From positions 682,001-746,000 of the forward strand of contig JADKBM010000011.1 in the NCBI GenBank assembly GCA_016715115.1: a stretch of DNA of 64,000 bases. Direction: 5' to 3'. The first letter of the stretch is position 1. The number at the start of each line of letters is the position of its first letter. Positions 34,371-43,771 of the stretch are shown in pieces. This DNA is from Acidobacteriota bacterium (GTDB lineage Bacteria > Acidobacteriota > Blastocatellia > Pyrinomonadales > Pyrinomonadaceae). A program made the translations under genes and the position numbers. Below the pieces are notes generated by a model. That model worked only from the letters and a program-made list of their open reading frames with translations. It searched no databases and had not been told where the DNA came from.

Positions 34371-36121
34371 ATGTCCTTTGCGACCGGAAGCGCGACTCGA
34401 AAAGCCGTTCCGGAGTTTGTTCCCGGAACGGCCTCGATCCGTCCGCCGTGCGCGGTGACGATCCCGTAGCAAACCGCTAGTCCGAGTCCGGTTCCGTTGC
34501 CGGCGGGCTTGGTCGTGAAGAACGGATCGAAGATCTGCTTGATATCCTCCGTTCCGATCCCGATGCCGTCGTCTGAAACGATCGCAACCACCTCCGATTC
34601 GAATCCAACGGTTTCAACCGATAGAGTCCCCCCGTTCGGCATCGCGTCGCGGGCGTTCAGAAAGAGATTCAGAAAGACCTGTGAGAGTTGATCCGGATCG
34701 GCATAGATCGACGGCAGATCGTTTCCGAGGCGTTCTTCCACTTCAAGTCTCTGAAAAGATTTGTCGAAACTCGCCAGACGGAGCGCCGTGACGATGATCG
34801 AGTTGATGTCGACATCCGATTTCGCCGCCGGCCTCACGCGCGCGAATTCCATCATATCCTTCGTGACCCTGGAAATTCTGTCGATCTGGGTTTCGATCAA
34901 CTTGAGATTTTCGGCGAGCCGTTCGTCGTTCGCGTTCTTCCGGATCATCTGGATCAACGACGAGATCGAAGCGAGCGGATTGTTGACCTCGTGGGCGACC
35001 CCGGCGGAAAGGGTTCCCATCGCGGCAAGTTTTTCGGTTCGGATCAGCTGGTCATTGAGTTTCTTGAGCTGTTCGATGTCATTCGCCATCTTGCGGCTCA
35101 TCTCGTTGAAACTCTGCGCGAGAAGTCCGATCTCGTCGTTGCTGTGCCGGCCGTCGACTTCAGTTCCGTAGCTGCCTTCGGTGACGCGCACCGCGGCGAG
35201 CGTGATCCGCTGGAGGGGGCGTGAGATCGTCCGGACGATCAAAAGCAGCAGCAGAAGGTTCGGAACCAGGGCCGAGATGACGCTGAAGACCAGATATTTG
35301 CGCCACGCTTCAAAGCTGATCCCGTCCTGGAACGACCACCAGACGATCGGAATCTGAAAGAGCGTGAAACTTACGATCGCCACCGTCGCGATGCTCAGCG
35401 CGATCTTGTAAGTAATCGGGAACAAACGGAACTGGTCGAGCGCGTTCTCAAGCGAGAAAAGCCTGAAATTCGAGATCGCGTACGCATAGATCAAGACTCC
35501 CGGAAGCACGAAGATCGAACTGTAAGGAAGCAGATAATAAAGGCCGAAGAATGGAAAGACGATGTTTGCCGCCGTTTTCAGAACGCCGGTGATGATCAGC
35601 GCCCAGAGAATCGCGCCGACCTGCTGACCGTGCTGCGAATTCCTTAGAGTTCGGTATTTGCGGAAGAGGACGCTCGCACCGTAGCCGAAAACGAAATAGA
35701 CGTAGATGACGAAGGCATATGCCAGCGGGGCGAGATCGATCTCAAATCGATCATCGGAAAAACCGACCTTTCGCCATAGAAGACCCGCAAACGCGGCCGG
35801 GATCAGAATCAGCGACGGCGCAAACAGGATCGCCGCCTTTTTTCGCGGCGTCCGGGAGTTTTCGGGGAACACCCACGCAAAGACGACGAGCGAACATTGC
35901 ATCAGGAGCGCGATCGCAAAACTCGCCGCGGCCCACCACCCGGCGCTCTCATTGCTTCCGTGGAAGTTCCAGAAGACGAGATCCTTGATCGTCCAGAGGG
36001 CGAGGAAGGCGATGAATGCGGCGAACGTTTGATGCGCGCGATTCCTCGGGTTCGCGACGAAGACGTAGAACCCCAATAAGACAAGGAGAAACAACGCGAA
36101 CAGGTGGAGCAATACGAGCAT
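34367..36121 (-). CDS. Membrane sensor histidine kinase
   Basis: Sensor kinase of 584 residues. The start at 36121 is an ATG; a TTG at 36157 would add twelve residues. About eight transmembrane helices fill residues 1-290 (histidine-kinase N-terminal 7TM-like region plus one), followed by HAMP (about 293-345), the phosphoacceptor H377 in VAHEVNNPLASI and a HATPase domain with NARDAMP, DDGIGIG and GNGTGLGLAV. No response regulator lies adjacent, so the partner is encoded elsewhere. Confidence 0.9.
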   Translation of the reverse strand: MLVLLHLFALFLLVLLGFYVFVANPRNRAHQTFAAFIAFLALWTIKDLVFWNFHGSNESAGWWAAASFAIALLMQCSLVVFAWVFPENSRTPRKKAAILFAPSLILIPAAFAGLLWRKVGFSDDRFEIDLAPLAYAFVIYVYFVFGYGASVLFRKYRTLRNSQHGQQVGAILWALIITGVLKTAANIVFPFFGLYYLLPYSSIFVLPGVLIYAYAISNFRLFSLENALDQFRLFPITYKIALSIATVAIVSFTLFQIPIVWWSFQDGISFEAWRKYLVFSVISALVPNLLLLLLIVRTISRPLQRITLAAVRVTEGSYGTEVDGRHSNDEIGLLAQSFNEMSRKMANDIEQLKKLNDQLIRTEKLAAMGTLSAGVAHEVNNPLASISSLIQMIRKNANDERLAENLKLIETQIDRISRVTKDMMEFARVRPAAKSDVDINSIIVTALRLASFDKSFQRLEVEERLGNDLPSIYADPDQLSQVFLNLFLNARDAMPNGGTLSVETVGFESEVVAIVSDDGIGIGTEDIKQIFDPFFTTKPAGNGTGLGLAVCYGIVTAHGGRIEAVPGTNSGTAFRVALPVAKDI

Positions 36122-36465
36122 TGGTAGAATAGTAGATGTGAAGACGAGGATTCGCAATCAGGCGAGCAGGACACACGCTGGTTGGGTCGATGCCGTTGCA
36201 TTCACCAGGCGTCAGATGGGATCTGTATCAGGCTTCGAACCTCACTGCGGATTCCTCTTTTTTGCCAAGGAATTTCGACCCAACGCGAGGATTGCCCGAA
36301 AGTCCCGGAACTTCGTTGGACTTTGTGGATCTGTGCCGCGAGTCTCGTCGCTTAATTTTCGGCGAGCCGATTTGAAGTCTGTAGCAGCGAACGGCAGGGT
36401 TCAAGAGGTTGAAGATAAATGACTGGAAAAAACAAGCCATATCTTCCGCGGAAGAAAGAGGTTGA
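36122..36465. other. Gap upstream of the sensor kinase
   Basis: About 340 bases lacking a convincing gene. It contains an inverted 10-base pair, GTTGGGTCGA near 36182 and TCGACCCAAC near 36277, about 85 bases apart. Short reading frames in both directions have no ribosome site. It probably holds the promoter of the kinase, or of nothing else that can be supported. Confidence 0.45.
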
Positions 36466-37164
36466 TCAGGCGGCCCGGTCGTAGCGGACGTCGTTTCGTG
36501 CGCTCGCAAGGCGTTTCTTGCTGGCGTCCTCAGCGAAGACACAGCGGCGCTCGAATTCACTCGCCGCAGAAGAGTCTCCGACAATCAGGAAAAGCTCCGC
36601 GATGTCAGCCCTTAAATCCGGCGTCATTGCGTCGCCTTTGATCAGCAATTCAAACCGGGAAAGCAGTTCGCGACGCGAGACGTCCCGATGGAAGACCAGT
36701 TTGGCAAGGTTGCGCCGATGAAGGCAGGCTTCGGCGGGAGCGCTGCGACCGCGTCCGCTGATCTCGCAAAGCTCGTTGACGTGGGCCGCAGGACGGCGAG
36801 TCGCGCCATTGAGTTCGAGATTCAATCCGACCATTCGTTCGAACTCGTCGCGGAATTCAAAAATCCGAAAATTGGGGCTGATACGATGAAGGTCTTCTTC
36901 GCAGCGCGCCCGGATCATCTGAATTTTGTGATCGAGCCGAGAATTCAAGCCAACTCCTCTCTTGGAATCGGAATCAAACAACTTCCGAACGCGCTCACTG
37001 GCAAGAGTCAGACGAACCGCGTATTGAATCCAAAAGAGAAAATTGAGCGAGAGTCCGATGTAAAAGGATGGTTTATGAAGCCGTTCTTTCGACGTCAGGA
37101 AAAAGTAGACGCCGAAAGGCGCGCCGCACGCCAGGTAGATGATTGTCAGGTCAAAGAGGTTCAT
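36466..37164 (-). CDS. Membrane hypothetical protein
   Basis: Not recognised. Protein of 232 residues with two N-terminal transmembrane segments (about 4-20 and 35-58), then a long Arg/Glu-rich helical cytoplasmic part and a C-terminal region resembling short helical repeats (ELFLIVGDSSAASEFERR). The initiating ATG has no strong ribosome site. Same strand as the sensor kinase, with 345 bases between, so an independent unit. Confidence 0.6.
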   Translation of the reverse strand: MNLFDLTIIYLACGAPFGVYFFLTSKERLHKPSFYIGLSLNFLFWIQYAVRLTLASERVRKLFDSDSKRGVGLNSRLDHKIQMIRARCEEDLHRISPNFRIFEFRDEFERMVGLNLELNGATRRPAAHVNELCEISGRGRSAPAEACLHRRNLAKLVFHRDVSRRELLSRFELLIKGDAMTPDLRADIAELFLIVGDSSAASEFERRCVFAEDASKKRLASARNDVRYDRAA

Positions 37165-37437
37165 TCGCGGTTCTTATGAGCAAAGTTCATGCCATTCGCG
37201 ATGCAAGAATGCGCGTTCCTGTCCGTTCTTTGTCGGGTGAGCAAAATACGTTAAATTTTCGTGAACTCGGGAACAAAAACGTTTCGGCGCACGTTACAGT
37301 ACTTTGCAATGCGCAAAAGAAGAGTCCGACTTTCGCATATTGCAAACAACAAGGGATTCGGCAAATTCGACGACTCGTTACGTCAACATTTGCCGGAGGG
37401 TTGATGAGAGAGAATCTCGGAACGCAAAAGTGAAGAT

Positions 37438-37665
37438 ATGACGACAAATACAAAAACAAAGATCAAGGTTATCAAGAAGGGAGAGCCGAAGGCCGTTGAG
37501 AAGAAGGTTGTTGTTGAACGCGCGACCGCAAAGAACCAAGTCCGCGAGATGGTCGGAACCGTGACCAATTGGGTCAGCGAGTTCCAACATCGAAAGAGCG
37601 AGGAAACAAAGGTCGCATTTGAACATCTTTTCGCGGCCAAGCAGCCGCAGACCTCAGGCGCGTAG
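37438..37665 (+). CDS. Small basic protein
   Basis: Not recognised. Protein of 75 residues, Lys/Val/Glu-rich in the first 30, then VREMVGTVTNWVSEFQHRK, likely an amphipathic helix. Even codon use and a good terminator directly behind it argue that the gene is real. It may bind nucleic acid because of the basic N-terminus, but that is inference. A short dyad TTTGCaatgcGCAAA occurs about 120 bases upstream. Confidence 0.6.
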   Translation: MTTNTKTKIKVIKKGEPKAVEKKVVVERATAKNQVREMVGTVTNWVSEFQHRKSEETKVAFEHLFAAKQPQTSGA

Positions 37666-37702
37666 CTTTTAGATCAGAGAAGTTTATCTCCATTTGTGTT
37701 TT

Positions 37703-37735
37703 GAGACAGCCATTGCCGGCTGTCTCATTTTTTTC
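37703..37735 (+). terminator. Intrinsic terminator after small basic protein gene
   Basis: GAGACAGCC (37703-37711) pairs with GGCTGTCTC (37718-37726), loop ATTGCC, followed by a run of T. Ends the short transcript. Confidence 0.9.
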
Positions 37736-37818
37736 TTTAAGGGCACGTTTTGTCATTCATAGTCAAATCTTTTAGACTCACAACAGAGCCGTTGCAAGAT
37801 GGCGGCTCAAAGGCTCAT

Positions 37819-38580
37819 ATGAAGGAAAAGGTTGTCATAGTCACCGGAGCGAGCAGCGGCATCGGACGAGCCGCCGCACTGCTTTTTGCGAAGAACGGGT
37901 CGAATGTCGTCGCGGTTGGCCGAAATGAAAAGGAACTGAGCACGCTGCGGGACGAAGCGCAGGGCAAGAAGGGAAGCATTAAGATCCATCTTGCCGATAT
38001 CCGTGAGACGACTCAGGTCGAACGGCTTGTCAACGATTCCGTTGCCAGTTTCGGACGGCTCGACGTACTTGTTAACGCCGCCGGCGTGATCGCCAACGGG
38101 ACGATCGAAAACACGACGCTCGACGACTGGGACAAGATGATAAACATCAATTTGCGGTGTGTCTTTTATTTGATGCAGAAATGCGTCCCGCACCTCGAGG
38201 CGGTCAGCGGAAATATCGTAAACGTCTCGAGCGTTGCCGGGACGCGTTCGTTCCCGAACGTTCTCGCGTACTGTGTTTCAAAGGCCGCGGTTGACCAATT
38301 AACGCATTGTTCGGCCCTCGAACTCGCACCGAAGGGAGTTCGCGTCAATGCCGTAAATCCGGGAGTGGTCGTCACGAACCTGCATAAACGAGGGGGAATG
38401 AATGACGAAGATTATGCGAACTTCCTCAAGAATTCTAAGAATACCCATCCGCTCGGCCGTGTCGGAGAAGCGAAGGAAGTCGCGGAACTGATCTATTTCC
38501 TCGCCTCGGACAAGGCGTCGTGGATCACCGGCGCGACCCACGCGATCGATGGCGGGCGGGCTCAAACCTGTGCGCGATGA
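37819..38580 (+). CDS. Short-chain dehydrogenase/reductase
   Basis: Classical SDR of 253 residues. Cofactor motif TGASSGIG at about 10-17, NVSSVAG for the active-site serine, and the catalytic YxxxK as YCVSKA. It ends with the family helix ASDKASWITGATHAIDGG. Start at 37819; a TTG-led extension of 23 residues is not supported. NAD(P)-dependent oxidoreductase, substrate unknown. The downstream beta-lactamase-fold gene follows in 15 bases. Confidence 0.9.
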   Translation: MKEKVVIVTGASSGIGRAAALLFAKNGSNVVAVGRNEKELSTLRDEAQGKKGSIKIHLADIRETTQVERLVNDSVASFGRLDVLVNAAGVIANGTIENTTLDDWDKMININLRCVFYLMQKCVPHLEAVSGNIVNVSSVAGTRSFPNVLAYCVSKAAVDQLTHCSALELAPKGVRVNAVNPGVVVTNLHKRGGMNDEDYANFLKNSKNTHPLGRVGEAKEVAELIYFLASDKASWITGATHAIDGGRAQTCAR

Positions 38581-38595
38581 CTTGATCGGGTAAAG

Positions 38596-39381
38596 ATGAA
38601 GATACAATTGCTGCCAAGTACGATCGATCCGGACGGCACCGCTTCAGTGCGGCAGCATTTGTCGTGTCTCGTGATCGATGATCTGGTCGCGATCGACGCC
38701 GGCAGCTTGGCGCAATCATCCAACCCGCAGCAAAAGGAGCAGGTGCGCGACGTTGTTTTGACCCACGCCCACCTTGATCATATTGCCGGCCTGCCGCTGT
38801 TCGTCGATGATCTGTTCGCGACGGTTCGGTCGCCGATCGTGATACACGCCGTCGCGGAGGTTATCGAAGTTTTGGAAAAGAACATCTTCAACTGGTCGGT
38901 TTATCCTCGATTTTCGGAGTTGAGAAATGATTTCGGAAGCGTGATGGAGTATCGCGCATTTGAAATTGGGGTTGAATTCACGGTTCAGCATCTCAGCGTA
39001 CGCGCGATCGGCGTCAATCACAAGGTGCCGTCGGTCGGATTCATTCTGTCGGATGGCGACTCGGTCGTGGCAATGACAGGCGATACTGCGGAACTCAACG
39101 GATTTTGGGATGAGATCAACGCGCTTCCGAAGGTTTCGGCGGTGATTGTCGAGTCCGCGTTTCCGAATCGGCTTGAAGGTCTGGCGAGAATATCGCATCA
39201 CCTAACTCCGGCGAAACTTGGACGCGAGCTGTCGAAATTGAAGCATGACTGTCCGATCTACGTAATGAGCATCAAGCCCGCTTACTACGATTCGGTGGTC
39301 GAAGAACTTGGTGGATTGGGGATTGAGAGTTTGACGCTTTTCAAATCGGGAATGACCATCAGTTCGGAATCGCTAAAATGA
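38596..39381 (+). CDS. MBL-fold phosphodiesterase, class II cAMP phosphodiesterase-like
   Basis: Metallo-beta-lactamase-fold protein of 261 residues. The metal site is THAHLDHIAG at about 57-66, with further ligands in GDTAELNGFWD and SHHLTPAKL. The overall layout (SCLVIDDLVAIDAGS, then HxHxDH) matches class II cyclic-nucleotide phosphodiesterases such as yeast PDE1. It may clear cAMP or a related nucleotide. It overlaps the convergent small gene by 9 bases. Confidence 0.83.
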   Translation: MKIQLLPSTIDPDGTASVRQHLSCLVIDDLVAIDAGSLAQSSNPQQKEQVRDVVLTHAHLDHIAGLPLFVDDLFATVRSPIVIHAVAEVIEVLEKNIFNWSVYPRFSELRNDFGSVMEYRAFEIGVEFTVQHLSVRAIGVNHKVPSVGFILSDGDSVVAMTGDTAELNGFWDEINALPKVSAVIVESAFPNRLEGLARISHHLTPAKLGRELSKLKHDCPIYVMSIKPAYYDSVVEELGGLGIESLTLFKSGMTISSESLK

Positions 39382-39603
39382 TTCGCGCTTGAAATTCACC
39401 GCTTCGAACGAACTCTGGCGGTGTTCGCCGACAAAATCGTAGAGCACCACGCGCCCGTTCGGCAGGACTTCCCGAATCTTGAAAGAGCGCTCGTCGCGGT
39501 TCTTTCCGGGCATTAGTTCGGCCCGAAATGTCACTTTCATCTCAGGGCGCGCCCAGACGTCTTCTCGTACGATTTTTCGATAAAACTTCCTCAAAAGTCC
39601 CAT
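39373..39603 (-). CDS. Small hypothetical protein, coupled gene 2
   Basis: Not recognised. Protein of 76 residues with basic N-terminus (MGLLRKFYRKIVRE) and a beta-rich body (SFKIREVLPNGRVVLYDFVG). Its start codon follows the stop of the tiny gene 39605-39769 by one base, so translation is coupled. Overlaps convergently the beta-lactamase-fold gene. Confidence 0.7.
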   Translation of the reverse strand: MGLLRKFYRKIVREDVWARPEMKVTFRAELMPGKNRDERSFKIREVLPNGRVVLYDFVGEHRQSSFEAVNFKRESF

Positions 39604-39604
39604 A

Positions 39605-39769
39605 TCAATCGACCGGTTCCTCTTGTTTCTTATGCTTCACGCCCCGCAACGACGGACGAGCCTTCTCTTTTGGACGCCTTTCACCGATCTTCACCGTCGG
39701 CGGCGCCGTCGGCTTTCGAATGGAATCGAATATCGGGGTCTCCGGTTTTTTGCGTTTCCGGCCGGGCAT
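39605..39769 (-). CDS. Tiny basic protein, coupled gene 1
   Basis: A 54-residue frame too short for most gene finders. It reads MPGRKRKKPETPIFDSI at the start and is Lys/Arg/Pro-rich throughout. The stop TGA is one base from the start of the next gene. Composition suggests a disordered RNA- or protein-binding tail protein; I infer reality from the coupling and from the absence of any other explanation for the segment. Confidence 0.55.
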   Translation of the reverse strand: MPGRKRKKPETPIFDSIRKPTAPPTVKIGERRPKEKARPSLRGVKHKKQEEPVD

Positions 39770-39869
39770 GAATAAAACGATACACTATGAACTGTTGACA
39801 AGTATAGCGGAAAATTTCAGTATTAAAGCAATTTCGGCGGACATCTGAACTGCCGTCAACCTTTCCCGA

Positions 39870-40865
39870 ATGATCAAGAAATCGATGATCTCAACCCGGA
39901 ACCACGGCGTTGGCCGATTGAACGACAGGTATTCTGTCATCGGTCGGCGGGTCCCGTTCTGGCTGCCGGCGTCGAGATTCTATATCTTGTCGATCGGAAT
40001 AACACTTGCTTCGTTCTTTCTGTTTTGGGGAATTCTCCACGACGGTGAAGAGGCGATGCCGTGGATTCCCGCGGCGATCGCGGCCGGATTTATTCTCTTC
40101 GGCGCCGTGATTTTGCGAGAGATCATTTTGCGAAAATACCGGGTCCGTTATTTGATCGCGGAGAAGCGGCTTGATCAAAATCTCGACCGAGCGAAGATAT
40201 CAACCGCCGGGCCAAAGCCGCAGTCAAGACTCTCGATCGAGCAAAACGCGGAGCTGGTCAAGCGTATCAAGAAGAAATCGGCGGCTGCAAAGACTTTGAT
40301 GCGTCTCCCCGCGGGGCATATGGAAGTATTCGAGTTTTGCACTGAGTACCTGCGCCTGACCGATCGCGAACTTCAGACCGTAGCGACCGGATCGCCGCGA
40401 TTGGCGGCCTTTTGGCGCGGGCGCGACGTGGCCGAAGAAATCCGTAAGGACCATCTCCTGATTTGGGCCGAGATCGAGGCCAAGCGGCTTACAAAAGAGG
40501 CTCAATCGCGTGTTACAATTGCCGAAAGGATCGAGACGGCACAGCGTGCAGTAGACGTGCTCGTAACCGCCCTCGAGTATTATCCGAAAGAGGAGACGCT
40601 GGTCAGTTCCCGGGTTGCCGTCGAAGGCGTCATTAGTTCGATGCGGGTCAGCCACTGGATTGAACTTGCGGAACGCGCTCAATTCAAAGGAAATACACGG
40701 CGAGCCATAAGTCATTATAAGGACGCTTTGTTCTTTATGGCGCGGGACGGCTCCGAGGTTCCGGATGCGGAGGCGCTCGCCGAAAGGATCAACGGGGAGA
40801 TCGAACGCATAACGAATGCTCCGAAGGCGACACGATCGGAGAGACCCACGAACGACAATGATTAG
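39870..40865 (+). CDS. Membrane hypothetical protein with helical-repeat tail
   Basis: Not recognised. Protein of 331 residues with two transmembrane helices (about 35-53 and 67-86), then a long helical cytoplasmic region with TPR-like periodicity (AERAQFKGNTRRAISHYKDA at about 275-294). It precedes a Zn-ribbon protein (8-base overlap) and a polysaccharide-export protein, so it may be part of an exopolysaccharide set. Confidence 0.65.
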   Translation: MIKKSMISTRNHGVGRLNDRYSVIGRRVPFWLPASRFYILSIGITLASFFLFWGILHDGEEAMPWIPAAIAAGFILFGAVILREIILRKYRVRYLIAEKRLDQNLDRAKISTAGPKPQSRLSIEQNAELVKRIKKKSAAAKTLMRLPAGHMEVFEFCTEYLRLTDRELQTVATGSPRLAAFWRGRDVAEEIRKDHLLIWAEIEAKRLTKEAQSRVTIAERIETAQRAVDVLVTALEYYPKEETLVSSRVAVEGVISSMRVSHWIELAERAQFKGNTRRAISHYKDALFFMARDGSEVPDAEALAERINGEIERITNAPKATRSERPTNDND

Positions 40866-41070
40866 TCAACGATGTCCAAAATGCTCAAGTGATCGGATCC
40901 GGCGAGGATATCGACCGACTCCGATCTGGTCAAAGATCATATTCAGATATAACTTGCTTTGCGATAACTGCAACTGGGAGTTCGTCGGATTCGCGGTCCC
41001 GGGAACGGTTTCCGCGAAACCCAAACGCCGTGCGAAAAATGCTCGGGGATCGATCGCCGACAAGGATTGA
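40858..41070 (+). CDS. Small zinc-ribbon protein
   Basis: Protein of 70 residues. Two CxxC pairs form a zinc ribbon: CPKCSSDRIRRG at residues 6-17 and CDNCNWEFVGF at about 34-44. A Lys/Arg-rich tail follows. Start at 40858 overlaps the upstream stop by 8 bases, so the two genes are coupled. Function unknown; small ribbons of this kind sit near exopolysaccharide genes. Confidence 0.72.
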   Translation: MISQRCPKCSSDRIRRGYRPTPIWSKIIFRYNLLCDNCNWEFVGFAVPGTVSAKPKRRAKNARGSIADKD

Positions 41071-41092
41071 GAATTTGGGGATCCGGATCGAT

Positions 41093-42103
41093 ATGCGAGC
41101 AATCAAGCAGTTCAAGCGTCCGCACTTCGCGCTTATCCTCGTGTTATTGTGCGCGTGTTTAGGTATCGCGCAGGAAGCCGGTCAGACGGTGAACCCGCCG
41201 GAGAGCCAACCGCGAGCTGTCGATTTGATACATCAGGGGGATTTGATAGAGATCGACGTTGTCGGCAGTCTTGAGTTTGATTGGCGTGGAGGACTGAATC
41301 CCGAAGGCTACTTGCAGGATTACCAGGCAACGGAAACCCGGCTTTTCGCGCTGTGTTTGTCAACGGATCAACTGGCGCGCGAGATCGAAAAATCCCTTTC
41401 GCGAATCCTTCGCGACCCGAAGGTCATCGTCCGCATTCTGGATACGTCGGGGCGGCCGCTGACGATGCTTTACGGGGCGGTGAAGATCCCGCACCGCTTT
41501 CAGATCAAGCGACCGGTTCGGTTGAATGAATTGCTCGTTCTGGCCGGCGGACTGACCGACCAGTTGAGCGGCGTTATCCAGATCTTCAGGCCGGAAAAGA
41601 GGGCCTGTTTGGAAGATCCGACCGCCGATGCAAGGAAGGCCAATGCGGACGGGGACAGCGGATCCGGTTTTTTCAACATCAGTATTGTTGAACTGTTGCA
41701 GGGCTCGACTGATTCCAACGTCGCGATTTACAGCGGCGATATCATAACCGTCAACGAGGCGTTTCCGGTTTTTGTGGTCGGCGGGGTCAATTACCCTCGG
41801 CCGGTATTGTTTCGCGATGGGTTGACGCTCACACGGGCGATCGCGTCGGCCGGCGGGCTCGCGCGCGACGCGAGGCCCGAGGATGTCGTGATATTCCGCA
41901 GAACCAGGGAAGGATCGCAGTCGATCGAGGCGAATCTAGAAAAGATCCGCGCGAAGGAATCGACCGATGTTGTGCTTGAAAAACTGGATGTTATCGATGT
42001 CGGACGAAGAGGCAGGGAACGCCGGTTGTCGCCGCTGAGCGACTCCGCTTTCGAAAACGGCTCACCGGATTCTTCCAAAATGCCGCTTCGGTTGATTGAT
42101 TGA
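41093..42103 (+). CDS. Polysaccharide export protein (Wza/SLBB type)
   Basis: Outer-membrane/periplasmic export protein of 336 residues. Signal sequence to about residue 26 (LGIAQEAG). The N-terminal polysaccharide-export domain spans HQGDLIEIDVVGS to KVIVRILD; two SLBB domains follow, around VKIPHRFQIKRPVRLNELL and VNYPRPVLFRDGLTLTRAI. It would form or gate the outer-membrane exit of an extracellular glycan. The chain-length and synthesis genes are absent from the window. Confidence 0.88.
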   Translation: MRAIKQFKRPHFALILVLLCACLGIAQEAGQTVNPPESQPRAVDLIHQGDLIEIDVVGSLEFDWRGGLNPEGYLQDYQATETRLFALCLSTDQLAREIEKSLSRILRDPKVIVRILDTSGRPLTMLYGAVKIPHRFQIKRPVRLNELLVLAGGLTDQLSGVIQIFRPEKRACLEDPTADARKANADGDSGSGFFNISIVELLQGSTDSNVAIYSGDIITVNEAFPVFVVGGVNYPRPVLFRDGLTLTRAIASAGGLARDARPEDVVIFRRTREGSQSIEANLEKIRAKESTDVVLEKLDVIDVGRRGRERRLSPLSDSAFENGSPDSSKMPLRLID

Positions 42104-42199
42104 CCGGCGATAGTATGGAAGAATCAACATTTTTGTTGTAGATGACGAAATAATCTGATATCAGTTTAGGAGAGCTTTCTCGCAGAGAGCCTGAAAATT

Positions 42200-42400
42200 A
42201 TGGGAAAAACAAAAGGATTGAGCCGACGGTCGGTCGCGCTTCTTTGGTTGTTGCTTGTCGCCGTCGTTATCGGAACGCTGATCTATCTCGAACAGATCGC
42301 GATCTTGTACGTTCTGGCAACCTTGGCGATCGTTGCGCTTCTGATCGTGGTCGGATTCGCCGATCTCGAGAATATCGGCCGGGACGATTCGGCCACGTAA
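42200..42400 (+). CDS. Small two-helix membrane protein
   Basis: Not recognised. Protein of 66 residues with two predicted transmembrane helices (about 13-29 and 33-52) and a short acidic tail. AGGAG lies upstream of the start. It sits between the export protein and a metalloprotease on the same strand. Confidence 0.65.
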   Translation: MGKTKGLSRRSVALLWLLLVAVVIGTLIYLEQIAILYVLATLAIVALLIVVGFADLENIGRDDSAT

Positions 42401-42413
42401 TCGGGTTGTCTCG

Positions 42414-43715
42414 ATGAAAGTCCGCTCTATAACATTTGGAGTTCTTTTCGCGGTCGCAATGTTCGCCGGGAGTGTTTCGGCGAACGTTCCGTTGTTGACC
42501 GAAAACGCTCCCGGCGACGGACTGCATTGGAACCGGAAGCGGATAAGAATCGAACTCTCGTCGTCGCTGCTGAAATCGCCGACTGCGATCAAACCCGAAA
42601 GCGACGTGATCGGCGCGATAACGAGAAGCTTTGCGACCTGGTCTGATGTGACGGGAATCGAGTTCTATTTTGAGTGGTCCGACCGGCAATCGGTCAGCGC
42701 CGCGGGAAAGACCGGGGACGGCGTCAATTTGATCACCATTGCCCCGACTTCCGAAAATTTGCTCGCCATCGGCGGCGATTCAGGTGAAGTTTCCGCGAGA
42801 ACCAGGGTTTTTTTCGGGCGCCGCGGAGAGATCAGTGAGGCCGACGTTGTGTTGAGTCCGGTTCAACAGTTTTCCACGGACGGTTCTTTCGGAACTTTCG
42901 ATCTCCAATCGACACTGACTCACGAGATCGGGCATATGCTTGGGATCGATCATAGTCCGGTGATGGCGGCTACGATGTATCAGTTTCAGGCCCGGAACGG
43001 AACCTTCAATTTGCCTGCAGTCTTAGGTCAGACGCTTTCGCTCGATGATGTTGCGGCCTACCGGGCATTGTATGAACCGGACGCTTACGCGACGATCGCG
43101 GGCCGGCTTCTGAGGTACGGCGGACGCCCCGGATCCGAGATCGTTGTCTGGGCTGAGGAAATCGGCACGGGGCGAGTTGCGGCGGGACGCACAACAAATG
43201 GCACCGGTGATTTTCGCTTGGCCGGACTGGAAAAAGGCGAATACCGGTTGTTCTTTCAGAGCGAAACGACCGTGGGCGAAGACTGGGTCGCCGGCGAACT
43301 CGGAACGCTCAGCGTATCGGTGAATAGGGACTATCGGTTCGACCGCCGATTGGGCCGAAGCTTTGAGCGCCCGACTGCGGACAGCATTGGATTCAACGGT
43401 CAGTTCGCGGATCTGCCAATTTTGGTGAACCCGGACAAGTCGTTTGCGATCTTCGTAACTGCCGCGCGCGGAAACGGTGGTCGAACGGAGATGCGAGGGT
43501 CGTCGAGATTCTTTGTTTTTGGTGCGGATCAGCAGAACCACGACCTCGGCCCGGAGTTCGCTATCTCATCCGCACGGGTTTTCGTCGATGAGGCGGCGCG
43601 TGAAGGGGATTATACCGTGAGTGTTGCAAACGCTTCCGGGAATCAACGATTTTTCATTGGTGCGCTGTCCATCGATCGCTATTCTAACCCTTGGTCGCTC
43701 TACGATTTGAAATAG
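42414..43715 (+). CDS. Matrixin-type secreted zinc metalloprotease
   Basis: Secreted protease of 433 residues. Signal sequence to about 22 (GSVSANV). The zinc site HEIGHMLGIDH is complete at about 170-180 and is followed by the Met-turn region (MAATMYQF). After the catalytic domain come a short Ig-like carboxypeptidase regulatory segment (GRLLRYGGRPGSEIVVWA) and a C-terminal beta domain. Fits peptidase family M10/matrixins. Its position after a glycan export gene suggests processing of surface proteins. Confidence 0.88.
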   Translation: MKVRSITFGVLFAVAMFAGSVSANVPLLTENAPGDGLHWNRKRIRIELSSSLLKSPTAIKPESDVIGAITRSFATWSDVTGIEFYFEWSDRQSVSAAGKTGDGVNLITIAPTSENLLAIGGDSGEVSARTRVFFGRRGEISEADVVLSPVQQFSTDGSFGTFDLQSTLTHEIGHMLGIDHSPVMAATMYQFQARNGTFNLPAVLGQTLSLDDVAAYRALYEPDAYATIAGRLLRYGGRPGSEIVVWAEEIGTGRVAAGRTTNGTGDFRLAGLEKGEYRLFFQSETTVGEDWVAGELGTLSVSVNRDYRFDRRLGRSFERPTADSIGFNGQFADLPILVNPDKSFAIFVTAARGNGGRTEMRGSSRFFVFGADQQNHDLGPEFAISSARVFVDEAAREGDYTVSVANASGNQRFFIGALSIDRYSNPWSLYDLK

Positions 43716-43771
43716 CCTGAATTTGTTTTTCGGACGGTTGCAAAAATAAAAAAGTCGTGTAATATTTGAAA

